Notes: generated by a model from the letters alone, not told the origin. A DNA stretch of 64,000 nucleotides from Lachnospiraceae bacterium (GCA_028689585.1 JAQVCW010000005.1:62001-126000), one strand, 5' to 3'. Positions 52,431 through 60,061 are shown, numbered from the stretch's first letter. Made by a program: numbers and translations.

Positions 52431-53582
52431 TTATTTATCTTCGAGTTCGTACTTACAAACGCACTTCTCTTTGCATTGTGTTTTCCCAAAATCAACCACT
52501 AATGATGTTGTAATTTGAAGCGGATAACTAAAAATTTCAACCATTTCGCCACCTATTTTAGTGTTGCACGTATTACATATAACTGTATACTGTTTCAAAT
52601 TGTCAAGTACTCGCGGAATATACTCTTGATTTGTGCGATTGAGCATATCAATGATTATTTTAATTCCTATTGTAGTAATGAAATTTATGTCGACAGATAT
52701 ACCTGGCTCAAATTTTATCCCTTCCGTCTGCTCTTGGTTAGAATAAATGTGGTGATTCGCCTGTGCTCTTGCAGATATATTTCCACCCTCCCCCAATGCA
52801 CACTCATAGCATGGCATACCGGAATTTGGTATGTGATAAAATATTTCACCGGCAAAGGCTCTTTCCCAAAAACCGATAGAAATAAAATATGCCGAATAGT
52901 AGATGCTGATACGATTTGTATACACATCTGCAGCACGATTATCAGCGCAACCAACAAAGATTGTATCTCCCTCTACACAAAAATCATCCAGCTGTTTCTT
53001 CGGAAGATTTTGTACTATTCCTTCAAATGTTTCAATCTTAACATTAGGATTGATGTTTTTAAGTTTACGAATCAAAGCATTCACTTTCAAATCGCCAACA
53101 TCTTCAATCCCGCACTGATGTCTGCATATATTGTGATATTCAACAATATCAGAATCGACAAGCAGAAAATGTCCCACACCCGCTCTAGCCAACTCCATTG
53201 CAACCAAGCTGCCAACTGAACCACATCCAAGTATGATTACTTTTTTCTTCGACATTGTGTCTGTTTCAAGAATACCTTTATTACGTGAAAAAATACTTTG
53301 ATACAAGCCATATGATTCCGTTTTTAATTCAACTCCATCAAAATAGAATTTCACTTTATTTTCAGATTGGATTGCGCAGAACCCTCGATTTGGCACTTCA
53401 CTCTTTTCTGGCAAGACAGCGCACAAGAGTTCTCCACGATCATTTAAGCTTTCCGGAAATACATTATATATACACGTATCCGCATAGTAATGACCATACA
53501 ACTCTCTAACTTCAGTGTTTGTCAGCTGCTCTTCTGAAATAAACACAGTTTTCTTGATTTCATCGTTAAAGAAATTTTCCAT
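52431..53582 (-). CDS. E1-like ThiF-family adenylyltransferase
   Basis: This 383-aa protein has an N-terminal domain of about 110 residues with no recognised family, then a ThiF/E1 domain. ATP binding is at IILGCGSVGSLVAME (GCGSVGS at 119-125). The motif DSDIVEYHNICRHQ (D143, D145, N151, R154), GDLKVNAL and GCADNRAAD follow. Two CxxC pairs (CYEC at 258-261 and CNTC at 336-339) form the usual zinc site, and a further Cys cluster ends the protein (CKEKCVC). Family members adenylate the C-terminus of ubiquitin-like or sulfur-carrier proteins. It sits between the JAMM and FtsK-like genes. Confidence 0.88.
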   Translation of the reverse strand: MENFFNDEIKKTVFISEEQLTNTEVRELYGHYYADTCIYNVFPESLNDRGELLCAVLPEKSEVPNRGFCAIQSENKVKFYFDGVELKTESYGLYQSIFSRNKGILETDTMSKKKVIILGCGSVGSLVAMELARAGVGHFLLVDSDIVEYHNICRHQCGIEDVGDLKVNALIRKLKNINPNVKIETFEGIVQNLPKKQLDDFCVEGDTIFVGCADNRAADVYTNRISIYYSAYFISIGFWERAFAGEIFYHIPNSGMPCYECALGEGGNISARAQANHHIYSNQEQTEGIKFEPGISVDINFITTIGIKIIIDMLNRTNQEYIPRVLDNLKQYTVICNTCNTKIGGEMVEIFSYPLQITTSLVVDFGKTQCKEKCVCKYELEDK

Positions 53583-53585
53583 TTA

Positions 53586-54593
53586 TTATTCATCCTTCCT
53601 GTCAAATCCAATAAATCTCAAAACACCATCGATTATCTTTTTCGTTTCAGGTTCTACGATAACTTGTGTGTGGGGCTTGGATTCCATCTCTATGTTCTCA
53701 TTCTGTGGAATCATTCCAAATAAATTTTCAAACAATCCATCCTCGTATAGATAATTTGTTCCTTGGTATTGAAAAAACAATTCGTCATTTTTCTCTGAAT
53801 AAGCAAAAAACACCTTTGTAATTCCATCAACAGTATCTTGAATTAAAGCAAGAAGCCCATCCTTTTGAACAACAGATAACTCAATCCCCACCTCATCAGA
53901 CATAAAGGAGATGTCTGACACTGTATTGTCAATTAATTTATCTTTCAAGTCCTGTGAGAATACCCTAGGCTTATCGACCCTATCCGCTGTTATGCGATCA
54001 CTATACAACGGTTTTAACTTATCCATGAAGGAACATAAACTTATAGACGGATGCAAATCTTCTCTGGTGGAATCTCCCTGCATTATATTTTGCATAATTT
54101 GCTCGTATTTCTGCAAAGGTTTAAGCCTTAAATATTTTTGAGGAATTAAGTCATTACCAACAACATATGATATTTTCGAATAGGAACATGGACTTTCTAC
54201 ATGATACATGGTAATTCTGAACTTAGGATCAATATTTACAAGTGCAGAAATTGCACCCTCTTTTCTCATTTGCGCATATTTAGAATTTGTTCCGTTGTCT
54301 GTAGTTGAAAATATATCGAATGAGCCTGGATGTCTATGCCACAATCCGATTAACGTCAGTTTTTGCTCATATAGATTAGCAACTTTATTTATTAGGTGCT
54401 GGGTATACTTTTGATCGTATTCAAAATATGCCACTTCAAAAATAGACTTGGGACCTGGGTCAATTGCTTCTATGATATACCAGATTCCTCGGTCAAATGT
54501 TCCTAAAAACAATCCACCCGTTTCAGTCTGTATTTTTTCGGTGGTTTCTGCCAGCACGGCCGCATATGCCCTGTCTGAAAAAACCACATTCAT
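53586..54593 (-). CDS. JAMM (JAB1/MPN/Mov34) metalloprotease
   Basis: This 335-aa protein has a complete JAMM motif: E24 in TETGGLFLG and HRHPGSFDIFSTTD, giving H86, H88, S96 and D99 (HxHx7SxxD). JAMM proteases cut isopeptide or peptide bonds after ubiquitin-like C-termini. The C-terminal 150 residues have no recognised domain. GGGAGG precedes the ATG. It follows a strong hairpin terminator/attenuator and precedes the E1-like gene, so it is expected to process or remove a modifier in this system. Confidence 0.88.
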   Translation of the reverse strand: MNVVFSDRAYAAVLAETTEKIQTETGGLFLGTFDRGIWYIIEAIDPGPKSIFEVAYFEYDQKYTQHLINKVANLYEQKLTLIGLWHRHPGSFDIFSTTDNGTNSKYAQMRKEGAISALVNIDPKFRITMYHVESPCSYSKISYVVGNDLIPQKYLRLKPLQKYEQIMQNIMQGDSTREDLHPSISLCSFMDKLKPLYSDRITADRVDKPRVFSQDLKDKLIDNTVSDISFMSDEVGIELSVVQKDGLLALIQDTVDGITKVFFAYSEKNDELFFQYQGTNYLYEDGLFENLFGMIPQNENIEMESKPHTQVIVEPETKKIIDGVLRFIGFDRKDE

Positions 54594-54616
54594 GCTTCTT
54601 TACCTCCCTTTACATA

Positions 54617-54651
54617 CAAAAGTGTCCAGCTTCAAAATGAAGCTGGACACC
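54617..54651 (-). terminator. Strong intra-operon terminator/attenuator between the E2-like and JAMM genes
   Basis: A perfect 13-bp stem, GTGTCCAGCTTCA with TGAAGCTGGACAC (54622-54634 and 54638-54650), has a 3-base loop and is followed on the minus strand by TTTT. It lies 8 bp after the E2-like stop. It would cut the transcript in the middle of the cluster and lower expression of the JAMM, E1 and FtsK genes. Confidence 0.8.
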
Positions 54652-54658
54652 CAGTAAT

Positions 54659-55207
54659 TTAGTAATTACCCTCCATAGCAACATCATCACTGATTTCGCC
54701 ATTCAGCCACATTTCGCAAAGTATAATCCATTTACAGGCCCAACTAAGAGCAGACGCTGCAGAAGTAGAACGACTCTGTCCCGCTTTAAAATATCGAGGG
54801 TCTGCAGTACAGATAAAATACTCTTCATTACGCCCAAAATTATTACGATAAATATGTGGTAAACCCAACCCAAAACCGTGTTTAGCTGCGTTATCATAAG
54901 TTCCATAAGTGTCCATAACGATGGGCATCATACGATCAGCCACATCTTTGAGTCGTGGCTGAAGCGGAAGAATCTGAATAGAACCTCCATATTCGCCCTC
55001 TGATGCATGAGGATGATCATTTTTATAAATCAACATCAAATCCCAAACCATACCACCTGCACCTGTTGGCTGAACCTTACCGCGCCAATATAGTCTTCCG
55101 GAACCATCTTGAAGCTGATTGATTTTAAAAGCTGGAAAAAACTTTTGCATCGCTGCTACTTCAGCTTGATATAACTGTGGATCACTCTGATACCAATAAA
55201 ACGCCAT
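54659..55207 (-). CDS. E2/UBC-fold-like protein (candidate conjugating enzyme)
   Basis: This 182-aa protein has the rough order of an E2: strands ending in RLYWRGKVQPTGAGGMVWDLMLIY, a loop with YKNDHPHASEGEYGG and proline-containing IQILPLQPRL, a His in GLPHIYRNNFG and a cysteine in EEYFICTADP (C133) where an E2 active site would fall, followed by helices ending SWACKWIILCEMWLNGE. No database check was done, so the fold call is by pattern and gene neighbourhood. AAAGGAGGG precedes the ATG and overlaps the last codons of the 60-aa gene. Confidence 0.6.
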   Translation of the reverse strand: MAFYWYQSDPQLYQAEVAAMQKFFPAFKINQLQDGSGRLYWRGKVQPTGAGGMVWDLMLIYKNDHPHASEGEYGGSIQILPLQPRLKDVADRMMPIVMDTYGTYDNAAKHGFGLGLPHIYRNNFGRNEEYFICTADPRYFKAGQSRSTSAASALSWACKWIILCEMWLNGEISDDVAMEGNY

Positions 55208-55209
55208 AC

Positions 55210-55392
55210 TCAGCCCTCCTTTGCCAGTTTTCCATCAGGAACCTGAATACCAGACATTCCATTATCCTGCATTTCATCCTTTGTACCAACTTCTCCTGTC
55301 GGAGTCACTACAACGGGTTCGCCTTGTCGGAGTGCTTCTGCCAACGCTCTACGACGTGCTGCTACTGCATCGCTATTTGCATTATTATCCAT
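55210..55392 (-). CDS. 60-aa hydrophilic peptide ending in glycine
   Basis: The product starts MDNNANSDAVAARRRALAEA and ends DGKLAKEG. It is highly charged, with a likely short N-terminal helix and no predicted beta-grasp, so it is not a classical ubiquitin. Its C-terminal Gly and its place directly before the E2-like gene make it a candidate modifier or substrate. The final K-E-G codons also form the ribosome site of the next gene (AAGGAGG), so the glycine may be a by-product of overlapping signals. AGGAGG precedes the ATG. Confidence 0.7.
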   Translation of the reverse strand: MDNNANSDAVAARRRALAEALRQGEPVVVTPTGEVGTKDEMQDNGMSGIQVPDGKLAKEG

Positions 55393-55427
55393 CTTTCATT
55401 CCTCCTGTTCGATATTACAATGACTGC

Positions 55428-56294
55428 TTAAGCTGCATTCGGGAAATCTCTGATAATCTCACCGTTTTCAGCAATTCTAGTTGTTGCCTGACGAAGTGCT
55501 GCATCTGCTGCTTCCTCGCCGTTAGTGCGAACTGCCTGTGCATAAGAGTTATTATACAGTTCACTACCTTCATTCATGAGAGTATCAAGATCAACACCTC
55601 GATTCTTATTACGAACCAATGTATACTCCATATAGTCCTTCATCTGCTGTAATGCAGCACTATCGGATTCAATAAATCCAGACGTTTTCTTCAAGTAAGT
55701 AATATAGTATATCGTATTAGTGATCGTTATCCAGATACATTTAAACACGATTACAATCAAGTTAAAGAAAATCGAAATGACTGTAAAGATACCAAATTGA
55801 CCAGCAAACGCAATTTTAATACAATCCCATGCCAATGAGCCAAACGCCTTCAATGCACTAAGGAACACACCGCCGATACAAGCATAAATCAGTCCAGCCA
55901 ATAAACCTGCTCCAAAATCGCCCCCGGATATTCCATCTGACATACCAATAATAAAGCCAATTACAATACCAACAAGAGAAAGGATAAACTGAGCCTTAAT
56001 TTTGTTTTTGTTTTTGGTTAATTCTGCCACGTTATCTGCGACAATTTGCTGACAACAATCATAGCATAAACTTTTTCCTGCATATTCACCCGATGTTACT
56101 CCGTATGCTTCTGCACAATCTTTGCAAATATACTTTCCACATCTTGCACACTGTGCTACAGCTGGTTCATCTGGATGATGATAACACCCCGGACCGTTAA
56201 ACTGTGCCTGTGGCGGTGGCGTAAATGTTGGTGCAGCGTCTGACGGCGGTGTGAATGTTGGAATTGTGCCACCTTGTTTTTCTTGAACTCCCAT
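55428..56294 (-). CDS. B-box-type zinc finger protein with membrane segments
   Basis: This 288-aa protein has a Pro/Thr-rich N-terminus (PTFTPP repeated), then a treble-clef zinc finger at about 37-80: CYHH, CARC, CKDC, CYDC (C37, H40, C49, C52, C57, C60, C77, C80), which fits B-box fingers. Three or four hydrophobic segments follow (105-118, 128-148, 168-198). A charged tail completes it. B-box and RING fingers are ubiquitin-ligase partners in eukaryotes, so an E3-like or anchoring role is suggested by context, not shown. Confidence 0.75.
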   Translation of the reverse strand: MGVQEKQGGTIPTFTPPSDAAPTFTPPPQAQFNGPGCYHHPDEPAVAQCARCGKYICKDCAEAYGVTSGEYAGKSLCYDCCQQIVADNVAELTKNKNKIKAQFILSLVGIVIGFIIGMSDGISGGDFGAGLLAGLIYACIGGVFLSALKAFGSLAWDCIKIAFAGQFGIFTVISIFFNLIVIVFKCIWITITNTIYYITYLKKTSGFIESDSAALQQMKDYMEYTLVRNKNRGVDLDTLMNEGSELYNNSYAQAVRTNGEEAADAALRQATTRIAENGEIIRDFPNAA

Positions 56295-56311
56295 GTTCTC
56301 TCTTCCTCCTG

Positions 56312-56581
56312 TTAAAATTTTACTTTATTATATTGGTCCAAAGATTGAGCCAATTTTTCTAATTTGGGTAACGCTGAATTTAAAGTATCAACAGGAGTTG
56401 CCGTTAATCGCGCAATCTGTTGCATAAGCATATTGAACTGAGCTGCCTGAGCATCGTCCCAATTTGAAGTAGCAGACATTCCTGTTCTGATTCCACTGCT
56501 AATTCTTTCTATATCTTTGATTGTATTTGAAATATCCTTTTTCATTTCCCTTATGGTTTCGGGAGAAGCTTTTACTGCCAT
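56312..56581 (-). CDS. WXG100-like protein (89 aa)
   Basis: A helical-hairpin protein with the turn SNWDDAQAAQFNMLMQQIA, a WXG-type variant (W-D-D), near its middle. Helices flank it and it ends LAQSLDQYNKVKF. Size and pattern are those of secreted WXG100/Esx proteins, substrates of FtsK/EssC-type systems. AGGAGG precedes the ATG. It lies between the zinc-finger membrane protein gene and another WXG-like gene. Confidence 0.82.
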   Translation of the reverse strand: MAVKASPETIREMKKDISNTIKDIERISSGIRTGMSATSNWDDAQAAQFNMLMQQIARLTATPVDTLNSALPKLEKLAQSLDQYNKVKF

Positions 56582-56600
56582 ATTTCGTTACCTCCTGGTC

Positions 56601-56882
56601 TTATAGACTTGTTGATTCATAATCCTGAACTGCTGCAAGTAAATCCTGGAGTTTTCCCATGCAATCCTGAAGTTCGCTCACCGGCTTAGTTAAGGCACTG
56701 CAACATTCCTCAACAATTCCGCCCAGAGCAGCATATTTTTGATCTTTCCAGCCCCCAGAACCTGCTTGCTGATAACTACGCTGTAGGCTGTTTGATGCTG
56801 CCTCTAGCTCATGGATTGATGTTTTGCAACATCCTATCCCACCTTGAATTGCTGCACTTTCTACGGATACACCACTTGCCAT
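56601..56882 (-). CDS. WXG100-like protein (93 aa)
   Basis: The turn SGGWKDQKYAALGG holds the W of the WXG-type motif, with helices LQRSYQQAG before it and a C-terminal tail QDYESTSL. The first half resembles the N-terminus of the papain-fold toxin (KYQQLGQDWNDKKYKELG), so this may be the partner or prototype of its secretion domain. GGGAGG precedes the ATG. Cysteine pairs (GCCKTS, EECCSAL) are unusual for the family. Confidence 0.82.
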   Translation of the reverse strand: MASGVSVESAAIQGGIGCCKTSIHELEAASNSLQRSYQQAGSGGWKDQKYAALGGIVEECCSALTKPVSELQDCMGKLQDLLAAVQDYESTSL

Positions 56883-56909
56883 TGTTTTACCTCCCTTGTA
56901 TTTAATGAT

Positions 56910-57656
56910 TTATAAGCTTGTATTTTCGTATTCCTCAATACTTGAAATACATCTCTCAATAGCTGATGCATTGCTCTGTGCTGTGCTACTTGCTGTTGAT
57001 TGAAACTTTTTTGCTGCCGCAACATACGCTGATGCGTCAGACTCCATTTTTTTGAACGCACTTTTTAATCTTTCCAGTTTACTTTTGAGCTTATTACATC
57101 TGTTTTTCTCTTCTGATAACTTCATCTCACATTGAGTTTTTTGAGACTTTGCAGAATTCATATCCTGCTTCAGCGTATCCCTTTTCGATGACAAGTTATG
57201 TAGTTCTGATTCAAGTTCACTGCATTGCATCGTACATTGATTAATTCTACTCTCCACCATGCTTATTTGTGTCTGAATCTGAAAACGCTCGTCCTCATCA
57301 TCTGTATTAGCTAATTGGGATTGTAATTCTGATTTTTGCATTTCTAATGTTCTACGTTGGCCATTTATCGACTGAATCTGTTGATGTATAGCTGGTATAC
57401 GATTTTCAATTCTAACAATTTCGCCAGACATTTGTATAATTTTATCGTCAAGGATTTCAATATTCTTGGTTAGCTTATTGATTATCTCTTCTGATTGAAA
57501 TACATCCTGTTCTGATTCCGACACTTTCAAATGTCCTTCTTGGACTAAAGCATCTGTTGAATTTTTAACGCTTTCCGGTATTCCCTCAATATCTGTTTTA
57601 AAATTTTTTAATGCGTTTTTCACCATCTGTAAGGCTTCATTCGTTACATCAACCAT
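56910..57656 (-). CDS. Coiled-coil protein of the WXG100 cluster (248 aa)
   Basis: The protein is a long coiled coil (about residues 45-220, for example MQCSELESELHNLSSKRDTL) with no membrane or enzymatic motif. Its last residues, SSIEEYENTSL, match the tails of the 93-aa WXG protein (QDYESTSL) and of the toxin's WXG domain (QKYEETNF), suggesting the same secretion signal. It may be a structural or secreted scaffold. GAGG precedes the ATG. Confidence 0.75.
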   Translation of the reverse strand: MVDVTNEALQMVKNALKNFKTDIEGIPESVKNSTDALVQEGHLKVSESEQDVFQSEEIINKLTKNIEILDDKIIQMSGEIVRIENRIPAIHQQIQSINGQRRTLEMQKSELQSQLANTDDEDERFQIQTQISMVESRINQCTMQCSELESELHNLSSKRDTLKQDMNSAKSQKTQCEMKLSEEKNRCNKLKSKLERLKSAFKKMESDASAYVAAAKKFQSTASSTAQSNASAIERCISSIEEYENTSL

Positions 57657-57669
57657 CTATCATCCTCTT

Positions 57670-57897
57670 CTAATACTTCTCGTTTCCAATTTTCTCGAAT
57701 CGATCTGCTGAACTGCAACAACGTTCACTAGCTACAATGACATCCTTAGACATATTTGCAATTGTACTTACGCTTGCTGATAACTCAGAAAATTTTGAAT
57801 CAGTCCAAATAGAAGATGCTCTACCTATTTCCGTGCTAAGTTTTCTAACTGAACTCTGAAACATCTCCATATCTTTTTTCATAAATGCAGAACTCAT
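57670..57897 (-). CDS. WXG100-like protein (75 aa)
   Basis: A short helical protein with SSIWTDSKFSELSASVST in its middle (W-T-D in the WXG position) and a paired CC near the end. It is shorter than typical Esx proteins. Its ATG overlaps the stop of the upstream amber-interrupted HTH gene as ATGA, so translation may have been coupled. GGAG lies upstream. Confidence 0.75.
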   Translation of the reverse strand: MSSAFMKKDMEMFQSSVRKLSTEIGRASSIWTDSKFSELSASVSTIANMSKDVIVASERCCSSADRFEKIGNEKY

Positions 57898-58214
57898 GGC
57901 TTATCTCCTATCACCTGTACAATCTTCCCAGACAACCAACATTCGTCCAACTGATACGGAAACACCTCTAATTGCCTAATTGTATTGTGGGAAAGTGGGT
58001 TATAATCGAAAAAGAGCATTAACGCCATATATGTTCCCCATGTCATTTTTCTTTTCCTCAATTCAATCGAGTTGTATGTCTACCTTGATAATCCGATAAC
58101 ATTGGCTACTTCATCCTGCGATGCCCCTACTGCTCCTTGAAGCGTAGGCAATGCCAATGTCAGTTTGGTAATCAATTGTTCTTTGACATCCTTGCTGAAA
58201 TTCCAATATTCCAT
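57894..58214 (-). pseudogene. HTH (XRE-like) regulator interrupted by an in-frame TAG
   Basis: The frame from ATG 58214 to TGA 57894 encodes 106 residues that read as an HTH regulator: SQDEVANVIGLSR, then TAG at codon 45 (58080-58082), then TYNSIELRKRKMTWGTYMAL and LSHNTIRQLEVFPYQLDE. The interrupted position is Gln in such proteins (SRQTY), so a CAG to TAG change explains it. The stop overlaps the first WXG gene as ATGA, so this was probably the first gene of the cluster. It could be inactive or rely on suppression or reinitiation. Confidence 0.7.
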
Positions 58215-58238
58215 ATAACTTTTATAGTTTACCAAGTT

Positions 58239-58267
58239 CTCAGTTTTTACAATATGGGCTCAGTTTT
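58239..58267. promoter_or_regulatory. Direct repeats CTCAGTTTT, candidate operator
   Basis: CTCAGTTTT occurs at 58239-58247 and 58259-58267, 20 bp apart centre to centre (two helix turns). They lie in the divergent promoter region between the HTH/WXG cluster (-) and the 494-aa XRE gene (+), where a regulator would bind. Confidence 0.5.
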
Positions 58268-58411
58268 GCTCAAACATATTATTTTTAATGATGATATTTT
58301 TTACCAGAAAACATACACTATTTTTCTGATTTTTCCTGACTATGATTATATCGCTTTTCTTCCCCTGGTTTCAATGTGTGCTCCCAACTGTGCTCCACAA
58401 CTTTAATATTT

Positions 58412-58441
58412 TTCACATTTTTTTATATTCTGTGGTACAAT
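58412..58441 (+). promoter_or_regulatory. Possible promoter of the 494-aa XRE gene
   Basis: TTCACA (58412-58417) and TACAAT (58436-58441) with an 18-base spacer; a modest match 42 bp before the start. Confidence 0.4.
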
Positions 58442-58482
58442 TACCTAAAATACTAATGATGATTCAGGAGATTGAAACAATC

Positions 58483-59967
58483 ATGTCAAAGTTCAGTGAA
58501 AAATGTAAAGCTTTATTAGAAGAGAATGGAACCAATGTCTACAGATTATCCAAATCCGCTTCGCTGGAACATACCACGCTGCAGCGGATGGTGACCGGAA
58601 AACGACGTCCCAATATTGAGTTTGTCCGGAATTTTTGCCGCGAGCTGCGCATCCCGCATGCGGATGAGCTGCAGCTTCTGCAGCTATATCGCATGGAAGA
58701 AATGGGAGAAACCACCTGGCGCAACCGCCAGAGTATTATTCAGGTTTTAAATCATCTGTCAGATCTTGAGAAGAGCGCTTCCCATATACCGGAAAGTGTT
58801 CCGGCCGTTCCAATCATTTCACAGGCAGACCGTCCTATCGCTGTACATACCTATGAAGTGGAATTACTTCTTTACTCTATACTGACGGAAGAATTTGTTT
58901 CGGAAGAAAAAAGTTGGGTTTACACGAACTGCTCTCTGCACAATGGTTATTTTTCTCATATTTTAATGCTGCTTTGCCAGCATTACCCAAAAAAAATAAA
59001 TGTAGAACAGTTTGTATCGTTTCAGCTTCAAAACGATGGTGCCTCTTACAATCTGGAGATGCTGAGTCAGATTCTCCCTCTGGCATTTTCAGAATCAATT
59101 TCTTATCAGGTCTACTATTCCTATACCCGAAATGATCTGAAGAATGAGCTTCCTCTCTTGTTTCCATATTATGTGATTACGCCGCATCATGTTCTGCTGC
59201 TCTCCTCTGATCTGTCAGAGGCGGTACTGCATTCCGAAACGGAGATTGTGACCTTATACAAAAAGACGTTTGAAAAGGCCAGAAACAACGGGCATCCTCT
59301 CATTCAATCGTTTTCCGATCCGGATGAAGCCGCTGTCGCTTATCTAGGAAAAATTACGGAGAATGACACAAACAGTTATTTTCATGCTATGGAGTATGCA
59401 CCTTGCCCCATGGATATGGCACCATTGGAAACCTTTCTGGAGGCTGCCAGTGCTTGTCCCCCAAAGTTGCAGGAAATAGCCGGTTATTATGTCAAAACAA
59501 TACAAAATATCAAAAATTATCATGTTCAAAGCTGTTTTACACTGCCCGGTCTGGATACGTTTTGCCGAACTGGTCGCGTATCCGGAAATATAGGTGCATT
59601 TCTCCCTCCCGCTTCTGTGCCCCAGCGGATTGAATATTTAAAAAATATTTTATCTTTTCAAGTCGATGATGATATTGATAGAAACCACGGTATGGCTATG
59701 ATTGCTCCTGAAATTTTCCATATTCCATCAAATCTCTGTATCGAAATGATGGAACGCACCTGTCTGAACTTTCTGAAAATAGAAAAAGACTTTCATTTTG
59801 TCTTTGTTTTCATCACCGAATCCAGTATCTGTGATGCCTTCTATGAATTTATGAGTGCCCGGGAAAATGCCGATTATATTCTCTCACCGGAAGAAAGCAA
59901 AGAAACAATTTGCGAATTGTTAAATAAACTGGAAGCAATGCAGGCAGGTCAGACGCATTCAAACTGA
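58483..59967 (+). CDS. XRE-type HTH regulator with large effector domain (494 aa)
   Basis: The N-terminal 70 residues form an HTH of the XRE type (NVYRLSKSASLEHTTLQRMVTG and RRPNIEFVRNFCRELRIPH). The remaining 420 residues have no family I recognise; they lack membrane segments and contain several aromatic, acidic stretches. ATG 58483 is chosen because the HTH starts there and CAGGAG lies upstream, though 12 bases away. It is divergent from the WXG100 cluster, so it may control it. Alternatively it serves the downstream DUF1275 gene. Confidence 0.72.
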   Translation: MSKFSEKCKALLEENGTNVYRLSKSASLEHTTLQRMVTGKRRPNIEFVRNFCRELRIPHADELQLLQLYRMEEMGETTWRNRQSIIQVLNHLSDLEKSASHIPESVPAVPIISQADRPIAVHTYEVELLLYSILTEEFVSEEKSWVYTNCSLHNGYFSHILMLLCQHYPKKINVEQFVSFQLQNDGASYNLEMLSQILPLAFSESISYQVYYSYTRNDLKNELPLLFPYYVITPHHVLLLSSDLSEAVLHSETEIVTLYKKTFEKARNNGHPLIQSFSDPDEAAVAYLGKITENDTNSYFHAMEYAPCPMDMAPLETFLEAASACPPKLQEIAGYYVKTIQNIKNYHVQSCFTLPGLDTFCRTGRVSGNIGAFLPPASVPQRIEYLKNILSFQVDDDIDRNHGMAMIAPEIFHIPSNLCIEMMERTCLNFLKIEKDFHFVFVFITESSICDAFYEFMSARENADYILSPEESKETICELLNKLEAMQAGQTHSN

Positions 59968-60061
59968 CCTGACATTGCTATCCATACTGCCTGCAATTTC
60001 AGATAAATTCTCCTCACAAAAAAGGCCACTGGTTTCCGTAGGTTCCATTTGGAGTAACTAT

